Below are positions 57,107-64,000 of a stretch of 64,000 nt of DNA, piece after piece. How positions within the stretch are numbered: the first letter of the stretch is position 1; the number at the start of each line of letters is the position of its first letter. The stretch lies in the NCBI GenBank assembly GCA_021613375.1, contig CM038704.1:2625637-2689636 (forward strand). The letters are read 5' to 3'. The translations under genes were made by a program, and so were the position numbers. Source of the DNA: Megaleporinus macrocephalus (taxonomy: Eukaryota; Chordata; Actinopteri; Characiformes; Anostomidae). Under the pieces are notes generated by a model, which saw nothing but the letters and a program-made list of their open reading frames with translations, was not told where the DNA came from and made no database searches.

Positions 57107-58985
57107 CTTGTTTGGAGTGAAGTCTTATTAAGGAGTTCTACTTTCACTGTCAGTGTCCAGCGAGACTCGAGTGAACCTGCAGTGAGTAGTGTTTCTAGTC
57201 AGCGCTGCTGTTTCTCTGTGTAATGATACGATACGGCTCTCAGACAGGTGTCCGTAGAGGAGAGTCATATATCAGCTGGAAGCTAAGGGTGCTGAGAAGC
57301 TTGGTCAGTTGTCAGACCGAGAGCAGGCCTTCAGAGCCCGTCACTCAAAAGACCTGCATCCACTCCAACCTCTTTGTCCGGCTCCTGATGGGTGGACCCA
57401 GCTTAAATCACTCCGCTGCCTTTTTACGAGGGTGTAAATCTCAACCCGAGTCTCCGGTGGGCGCGGGCGGCGGGGACGACTCGGAGAGTGTAAACCGCGG
57501 TCGGATTGCAGGCAGACATCATAAATCACGGCGCGCGCTCGCGCTCATTAATCCCCGCGTCCATCGCGAGGGGCTGATTGTGTCTGAGCGGTGACGAGAG
57601 ACCTGGGGAGCCGTCGCGGAAGCGGAGGGGGATCAGATAACGGCTCTAACCGAAGCATCTCGCGCTGATAACTCCCGGGCCGGGCAGAGGAATCGCTCTC
57701 CCGAGGACGCCGGAGCGCCGAGAGAGAGACGCTGCGTTTAAACAATCTGTCATCGGATCTGTCAGGAGTTGAAAAGCCCGCCACAACAAACCTCGGATAC
57801 CAGAAGAGATGCCTACGCAAACCAGAGCGCTGGGGATTTGATGAAAAGGGCCGGCACTTGAAAAGAAGCAGCGACGTCTCTCTCTCCGCCTGACAAGCGC
57901 GGCCCGGCTTTAAACCGCTCCCACAAGAAAGGAGCCGGCTCCGCCGTTTCAGAGGGAGCTAAGCTGGAAATCGATTCTCGCCGAGATGTGGGACAAAAAG
58001 AGGAAAACAAGGACGACTCGGAAGACTTGCCTCGTCAAACGCCTGCAGGCAAACGTGCCTGACGAGCTCCGAGGAACGCTCGTCTCGCAGATCTCGCATC
58101 CGACGCCAAGCTTTCAGAAAATAACTCGGAATGAAAAAGAGAGGGATTGTTTATTGAGCTGGGAGAAGGCGACAGGTCAATGCTGTCGGGATGGTGATCG
58201 ATGGGACTTGCGAAGGAAGACAGCATGTAGAGTCAAGCTGACATTTAGCTCCAATGGCCTGGCGGGCGGGCGGGCGGGCGAGGAGGGGCTCGGGAGCAGG
58301 AGAAAACCTCACATGCTGCCGTTTCATCTCCTCCACTGGGCGGCTCGGAGAAGACTGATTGAGTTTTCCAGCGAACTGACAGTGAAACTGTTCCACGCGC
58401 TGGGCTCTCAAGACAAAGCTCCTCTCTGTGCTCGCCGTGCTCGCCTCCCTCTCCGTGCCTCCCTTTGTTCAGGCCCAGATAATGGGCACATTCCAACTCG
58501 CTCCGCCATCGATTTTTACACATCTATTATTAATTGGCCATCGAAGCGTTTTTCTTTCCAGAGAATCTGCGCTGGGAGGAAAAGGAAGAGAGAGAGAGAG
58601 GGGGGGGGGGGGGGGGGGGGGGGGTTTGTTTTTTATCAGCTATGCATCTGGGCGCCGGGCCTATAACATCAGGCCTGTTTTTCCTCCACGGGGCCTTTTA
58701 CACACGAGCGTACGACTCTGCCTGAACGCCAGCCAGCGGCAATCGCAGCGCATTATTGAATTATGTGCTCAATGGCTCACATTTCAGACGAGCAATTGAT
58801 TCTGAAATGTGGTCAAAGCAGGAGGATGTCACAACCGAGCTGTTATTCATCCTCCAGAATATTCTGGCTTCGCTCAGCTGGTTTCAAAACATCACTCATT
58901 AACGAGCAGCATGATGCAAGACATCTTTGGAGGAAAGCAAGTAGAACAACACACTTCATTTAATATACCATTGATGAAAGAAGAA
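57107..58985. other. CpG-rich unique region
   Basis: High CpG from about 57,430 to 58,420 (GGCGCGCGCTCGCGCTCATT, GGGCGGGCGGGCGGGCG), then complex sequence to 58,960 with words such as CTATTATTAATTGGCCATCG and GCGCATTATTGAATTATGTG. A 226-codon plus frame (57,986-58,666) crosses the G-run and has no domain. Candidate CpG island or conserved non-coding cluster. Confidence 0.35.
58600..58624 (+). repeat. 25-base G homopolymer
   Basis: An uninterrupted G-run preceded by (GA)n. It is a possible G-quadruplex and a likely length-error site in the assembly. Confidence 0.9.
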
Positions 58986-60500
58986 AAGGGCGGCACGGTG
59001 GTGTAGTGGTAAGTATGGTGGTGTAGTGGTCAGTACGGTGGTGTAGTGGTTAGTATGGTGGTGTAGTGGTTAGTACGGTGGTGTAGTGGTTAGTATGGTG
59101 GTGTAGTGGTTAGTATGGTGGTGTAGTGGTTAGTACGGTGGTGTAGTGGTTAGTATGGTGGTGTAGTGGTTAGTATGGTGGTGTAGTGGTTAGTATGGTG
59201 GTGTAGTGGTTAGTATGGTGGTGTAGTGGTTAGTATGGTGGTGTAGTGGTCAGTATGGTGGTGTATTGGTCAGTATGGTGGTGTAGTGGTCAGTATGGTG
59301 GTGTAGTGGTCAGTACGGTGGTGTAGTGGTTAGTACGGTGGTGTGTAGTGGTTAGTACGGTGGTGTAGTGGTTAGTATGGTGATGTAGTGGTTAGTATGG
59401 TGGTGTAGTGGTTAGTACGGTGGTGTAGTGGTTGGTATGGTGGTGTAGTGGTTAGTACGGTGGTGTAATGGTTAGTATAGTGGTGTAGTAGTATGGTGGT
59501 GTAGTGGTCAGTACGGTGGTGTAGTAGTTAGTATGGTGGTGTAGTGGTCAGTACGGTGGTGTAGTAGTTAGTATGGTGGTGTAGTGGTTAGTATGGTGGT
59601 GTAGTGGTTAGTATGGTGGTGTAGTGGTTAGTATGGTGGTGTAGTGGTCAGTACGGTGGTGTAGTGGTCAGTACGGTGGTGTAGTGGTCAGTATGGTGGT
59701 TGTAGTGGTTAGTATGGTGGTTGTAGTGGTTAGTATGGTGGTGTAGTGGTTAGTACGGTGGTGTAGTGGTCAGTATGGTGGTGTAGTGGTTAGTATGGTG
59801 GTGTAGTGGTTAGTACGGTGGTAGTAGTGGTTAGTATGGTGATGTAGTGGTTAGTATGGTGGTGTAGTGGTTAGTACGGTGGTGTAGTGGTCAGTATGGT
59901 GGTGTAGTGGTTAGTATGGTGGTGTAGTGGTTAGTACGGTGGTGTAGTGGTTGGTATGGTGGTGTAGTGGTTAGTACGGTGGTGTAATGGTTAGTATGGT
60001 GGTGTAGTAGGTAGTAGGTGGTCGTAGTGGTTAGTAGGTGGTGTAGATGGTAGTACGGTGGTGTAGTGGTTAGTATGGTGTTGTAGTGGTTAGTACGGTG
60101 GTGTAGTGGTTAGTACGGTGATGTAGTGGTCAGTACGGTGGTGTAGTGGTTAGTATGGTGGTGTAGTGGTCCTGTAGGTGGTGTAGTGGTTAGTACGGTG
60201 GTGTAGTGGTTAGTATGGTGGTGTAGTGGTTAGTACTGGTGGAGTAGTGGGTAGTATGGTGTGTAGTGGTCAGTAAGGTGGTGTAGTGGTTAGTAAGGTG
60301 GTTAGTGGTTAGTATGGCTGGTGTAGTGGTTAGTAAGGTGGTTGTAGTGGTTAGTACTGGTGGTGTAGTGGTAGTATGGTGGTGTAGAGTTTAGTATGGT
60401 GGTGTAGTGGTTTAGTACGGTGGTGTAGTGGTTAGTATTATAGTGGTGTAGTAGTGGTGTGTGTAGTGGTAGTACGGTGGTGTGGTGTAGTGGTTAGTAT
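58986..60500 (+). repeat. 20-bp A-box minisatellite, ~75 units, cut by the gap
   Basis: Starts with GGGCGGCACGGTGGTGTAGT, the intact 5' head of SINE-like repeat S1. It then repeats the 20-bp unit with TGGTGTAGTGG (Pol III A-box consensus) to the assembly gap. Units are regular until about 59,990. After that one- to three-base insertions and deletions become frequent (GTAGTAGGTAGTAGGTGG), which may be sequencing noise near the gap. Confidence 0.95.
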
Positions 60501-61500
60501 NNNNNNNNNNNNNNNNNNNNNNNNNNNNNNNNNNNNNNNNNNNNNNNNNNNNNNNNNNNNNNNNNNNNNNNNNNNNNNNNNNNNNNNNNNNNNNNNNNNN
60601 NNNNNNNNNNNNNNNNNNNNNNNNNNNNNNNNNNNNNNNNNNNNNNNNNNNNNNNNNNNNNNNNNNNNNNNNNNNNNNNNNNNNNNNNNNNNNNNNNNNN
60701 NNNNNNNNNNNNNNNNNNNNNNNNNNNNNNNNNNNNNNNNNNNNNNNNNNNNNNNNNNNNNNNNNNNNNNNNNNNNNNNNNNNNNNNNNNNNNNNNNNNN
60801 NNNNNNNNNNNNNNNNNNNNNNNNNNNNNNNNNNNNNNNNNNNNNNNNNNNNNNNNNNNNNNNNNNNNNNNNNNNNNNNNNNNNNNNNNNNNNNNNNNNN
60901 NNNNNNNNNNNNNNNNNNNNNNNNNNNNNNNNNNNNNNNNNNNNNNNNNNNNNNNNNNNNNNNNNNNNNNNNNNNNNNNNNNNNNNNNNNNNNNNNNNNN
61001 NNNNNNNNNNNNNNNNNNNNNNNNNNNNNNNNNNNNNNNNNNNNNNNNNNNNNNNNNNNNNNNNNNNNNNNNNNNNNNNNNNNNNNNNNNNNNNNNNNNN
61101 NNNNNNNNNNNNNNNNNNNNNNNNNNNNNNNNNNNNNNNNNNNNNNNNNNNNNNNNNNNNNNNNNNNNNNNNNNNNNNNNNNNNNNNNNNNNNNNNNNNN
61201 NNNNNNNNNNNNNNNNNNNNNNNNNNNNNNNNNNNNNNNNNNNNNNNNNNNNNNNNNNNNNNNNNNNNNNNNNNNNNNNNNNNNNNNNNNNNNNNNNNNN
61301 NNNNNNNNNNNNNNNNNNNNNNNNNNNNNNNNNNNNNNNNNNNNNNNNNNNNNNNNNNNNNNNNNNNNNNNNNNNNNNNNNNNNNNNNNNNNNNNNNNNN
61401 NNNNNNNNNNNNNNNNNNNNNNNNNNNNNNNNNNNNNNNNNNNNNNNNNNNNNNNNNNNNNNNNNNNNNNNNNNNNNNNNNNNNNNNNNNNNNNNNNNNN
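60501..61500. other. Assembly gap (1,000 N)
   Basis: Exactly 1,000 undetermined bases, a round number that suggests a placeholder of unknown true size. It interrupts the A-box array. Open frames drawn across it are meaningless. Confidence 1.
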
Positions 61501-61730
61501 ATCATTCCCACTCTCTCCCTCCATCTCTCTATCACTCCCTCTCTCTATCCTTCCATCACTCCATCTCTCTATCCACCCTATCCCTCTATCACTCAATCAC
61601 TCTCTAAACGCTATCTCTCCATCATTCTATAAACTCTATACACCCACACACACCCAGACAGACACACACACACACACAGACACACAGACACAGACACACA
61701 GACAGACAGACAGACACAGACACAGACACA

Positions 61731-61775
<45 letters not shown>

Positions 61776-62030
61776 ACACAGACAGACAGACAGACACAGA
61801 CACAGACACACACACAGACAGACAGACAGACTCTCCATCATTTCTCTCCATAAACGCTATCTCTCCATCATTCTATAAACTCTATCCCTCCATCACTCGA
61901 TAAACTCACTCCCTTCATCACTCCATCTCTTTATCCCTACAGCACTCTATTAACTCTATACCTCTGTCCCTCCATCTCTCTAGCCATCCATCACTCCATT
62001 GCTCTATCCACTCTAGCCTCCTTACTCCAC
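61501..62030. repeat. Degenerate TCCATCACTCTA / (CA)n(GACA)n low-complexity block
   Basis: Loose repeats of CCATCACTCC and ATCTCTCTATCC flank a 190-base CA/CAGA microsatellite (61,642-61,830). It has no similarity to the A-box array on the left of the gap, so the array ends inside the gap. Cysteine/valine-rich minus frames are artefacts. Confidence 0.9.
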
Positions 62031-62526
62031 AGTGAACTACAATCTGCTGTCGAGCCCCACAAACCTATAAACACGTCCACCAGTACGACAACAAATCAGC
62101 ATTGATTACTTTCAATAACTCAGTACATCATCTTCAGTGCCTGAATACAGGACTCATCAATCAGAACATGAATCATCACTTAATCTCCACGGAGTGAAGT
62201 TCTAGAGCGGATATGAAGATATACGAGAACAGTAATGATTGTGGATGCAGCCAGTTTTCAAAAAGAATAACAGAAGACAAATAATAATGTAAAACATAGT
62301 TATATTAGTTCAATGCAACATATACCATGATATTATATATATATATGTGTGTGTGTGTGATGTAGAGTTATTAATATATGGCAGGTGAACCTCTGTGTTA
62401 ATGATTCTATAAGAGCTGATCAGTAAAAGGTGTTTGAATTAAGGAGCTGAGGTTGGAGGTGTGAGGTTGGCAGGTGCTTCACCCTCTAAAGACAGCACAG
62501 AAACCTGGAAAAGCTACAAAAGCACT
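62031..62526. other. No gene recognised; (TA)n(TG)n at 62,332-62,358
   Basis: Unique-looking sequence with a short compound microsatellite. No exon recognised. Confidence 0.4.
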
Positions 62527-63060
62527 GCTGAAGACCTGCATGTACATCAATCTACACTCTGTCTACACATGGAGAACATTCAGGACTGTAGCTGCTCTCA
62601 CTAGGAGTGTTCATGTGTCCACTATTAGACCAACACTGACATCCTGAAGGAAGCCACTGCTGCCCAAAGACTTTGCGCCCTAGATGTTCCACAGTGCTTC
62701 TGGGAAAACATTCTATGCACTGATGCACACCAACCCAAAGCCTCATCCCAACCGTGAAGCACGGTGGTGGGAGCTTCATGGTTTGGAGCTGCTCTACTGA
62801 ATCAGGGTTTGGAACAATAAATGTAAAGGTGTGTCAGAACATTTTTCAGGAGAACATAAGGGAAGCAGTTCATGACCTCAAGCTGATGAGACGTGCAACA
62901 AGACAAGAAAACCCAAAGCACACAAGCAATCAGGTAAAGAACGACTGGAAAAGAAGAAGATCTGAGCTTTGGAACAGCCGAGTCAGAGCTCTGACCATAA
63001 CCTTATGGAGATGCTGTAAAGCAATGCTGATGAACTAAAACACTGAAGCATCTTATGAGC
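62527..63060 (+). pseudogene. Tc1-like transposase relic
   Basis: One frame from about 62,750 gives VKHGGGSFMVWSC, then QENPKHTSNQVKNDW (the DNDPKH block with its catalytic aspartate lost) and a decayed end (LWRCCKAMLMN for the PIENLW region). The upstream part (GCCCAAAGACTTTGCGCC) is also transposase-derived. No complete terminal repeats. Confidence 0.75.
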
Positions 63061-63062
63061 AG

Positions 63063-63845
63063 CTACTGGAAACATCTGGTGTGAGTGGATCAGACACAGC
63101 AGTGCAGTCCTCCTCAGTGTCACTGCTGGACTGAGAATCATCCACCAACCAAAACTATCCAGACAGCAGTGTCCTGTGGGCGGAGTCCTGTCTCCACTGA
63201 TGAAGAACTAGAGGAACACAAACTGTGCAGCAGCAGATGAGCTACTGTCTCTGACTTTACATCTACAAGGTGGACCAGCAAGTAGTAGGAGTGTCTAATA
63301 GAGTGGACAGTGACAGTGAGCACTGCTGTGTCTGATCCACTCACACCAGCACAACACACACTAACATCAATGCCACTGCAGGGCTGAGAATGATCCATCT
63401 CCCTAATAGTATCTGCTCTGTGGTGGTCCTGTGGGGGTCCTGATCATTAAAGAACAGAGTAATAAAGTATACAGAGAATCAGATGAACTACAGTCTGTAA
63501 GTGTAGGTCCTGTATGGTCAGTGGAGCTGATACAGTGGACAGTAAGTGGAGGTCCTGTATGGTCAGTGGAGCTGATACAGTGGACAGTAAGTGGAGGTCC
63601 TGTATGGTCAGTGGAGCTGATACAGTGGACAGTGAGTGGAGGTCCTGTATGGTCAGTGGAGCCGATACAGTGGACAGTGAGTGGAGGTCCTGTATGGTCA
63701 ATGGAGCTGATACAGTGGACAGTGAGTGGAGGTCCTGTATGGTCAGTGGAGCTGATACAGTGGACAGTGAGTGAAGTGGCTTTACTGTTGTTATGGTTGA
63801 TCGGTGTATGTATGTATATATGTATATATATATATATATATAGCC
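63063..63845. mobile_element. Foldback element F1, rearranged copy with a 45-bp array
   Basis: The right arm (about 63,385-63,545) matches that of the copy at 20,446-20,615. The left arm is absent. The centre is bounded by TGGTGTGAGTGGATCAGACA (from 63,079) and its complement TGTCTGATCCACTCACACCA (to 63,349), and is inverted relative to the first copy. The outer arm end is tandemly repeated six times with a 45-bp period (GGTCCTGTATGGTCAGTGGA at 63,506, 63,551, 63,596, 63,641, 63,686, 63,731). It ends in GTTGATCGGTGTATG and (TA)n. Confidence 0.85.
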
Positions 63846-64000
63846 CGTGTCAGGTTATATGTAACGTAAATAATATAAAATATCAAAAAATGCAAACCTG
63901 TAGCTAATAAACAGCTGATTCATCAAAAAAAGGACTATTTAATCCAAATAGTGGAGTTTAATGGAGTAACTGGGACAGCGCTACCGCACCTGTAACTCTT

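Larger units (their letters stand above)
41724..64000 (-). other. shq1: Inferred last intron of shq1 (partial)
   Basis: The shq1 exon at 41,108-41,723 needs upstream exons at higher coordinates. The preceding one should encode a DYCVWIQK-type block on the minus strand. None was recognised, so the remaining 22 kb is read as intron, filled with the repeats listed below. If an exon was missed by eye, the intron is shorter. Confidence 0.4.

Noticed and set aside
57986..58666. 226-codon plus-strand frame
   Set aside because: It runs through a G homopolymer, has no recognisable domain, and overlapping frames are equally open.
60412..61632. Open frames of about 390 codons
   Set aside because: They consist almost wholly of the N gap.

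Overview
This window is vertebrate nuclear DNA, most likely from a ray-finned fish, and probably an otophysan such as a characin, catfish or knifefish. The evidence is large introns, many Tc1/mariner relics, hAT-like MITEs, a LINE reverse-transcriptase relic, tRNA-derived SINE-like repeats, and an unusual density of minisatellites. There are no prokaryotic features. The otophysan call rests on remembered repeat families and is an inference.

Only two pieces of host protein-coding sequence could be recognised. The first is the last coding exon of shq1 (minus strand, 41,108-41,723). It encodes the end of the SHQ1 domain and an acidic, serine-rich tail. The second is one glycosyltransferase exon of GXYLT type, closest to GXYLT2 (plus strand, 36,189-36,313). 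It carries the [11 protein letters not shown] motif but has one extra G that breaks the frame. SHQ1 and GXYLT2 are neighbours in the human genome at 3p13, so the two identifications support each other, although here they face each other tail to tail. No further exon of either gene was found. Sequence to the right of 41,723 is therefore probably the last intron of shq1, at least 22 kb long.

The rest is repeats separated by apparently unique, partly CpG-rich stretches that could hold conserved non-coding elements. From 1 to 18 kb there are arrays of 38/31 bp, 27/37 bp, about 21 bp, about 53 bp (CA-rich) and 53-54 bp, plus a SINE, a LINE fragment and several Tc1 relics. From 18 to 33 kb there is a Tc1 pseudogene, a near-perfect foldback element, back-to-back 56-bp and 20-bp arrays, a 0.9-kb GA tract, a hAT-type element with an intact 8-bp target-site duplication carrying a 36-bp array, and a 2.1-kb 73-bp array. 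From 33 to 48 kb lie the two gene pieces and a ~400-bp tandem family with a nested MITE. From 48 to 64 kb there are two 20-bp arrays that repeat a Pol III A-box sequence (one runs into a 1,000-N gap), a 28-bp array, a 31-bp array with higher-order structure, and a second foldback element.

The most striking pattern is that most of the minisatellites are not free-standing. They are local expansions inside recognisable copies of dispersed elements, often of the terminal inverted repeat. In several cases an unexpanded copy of the same element lies elsewhere in the window, so the expansion can be read directly.
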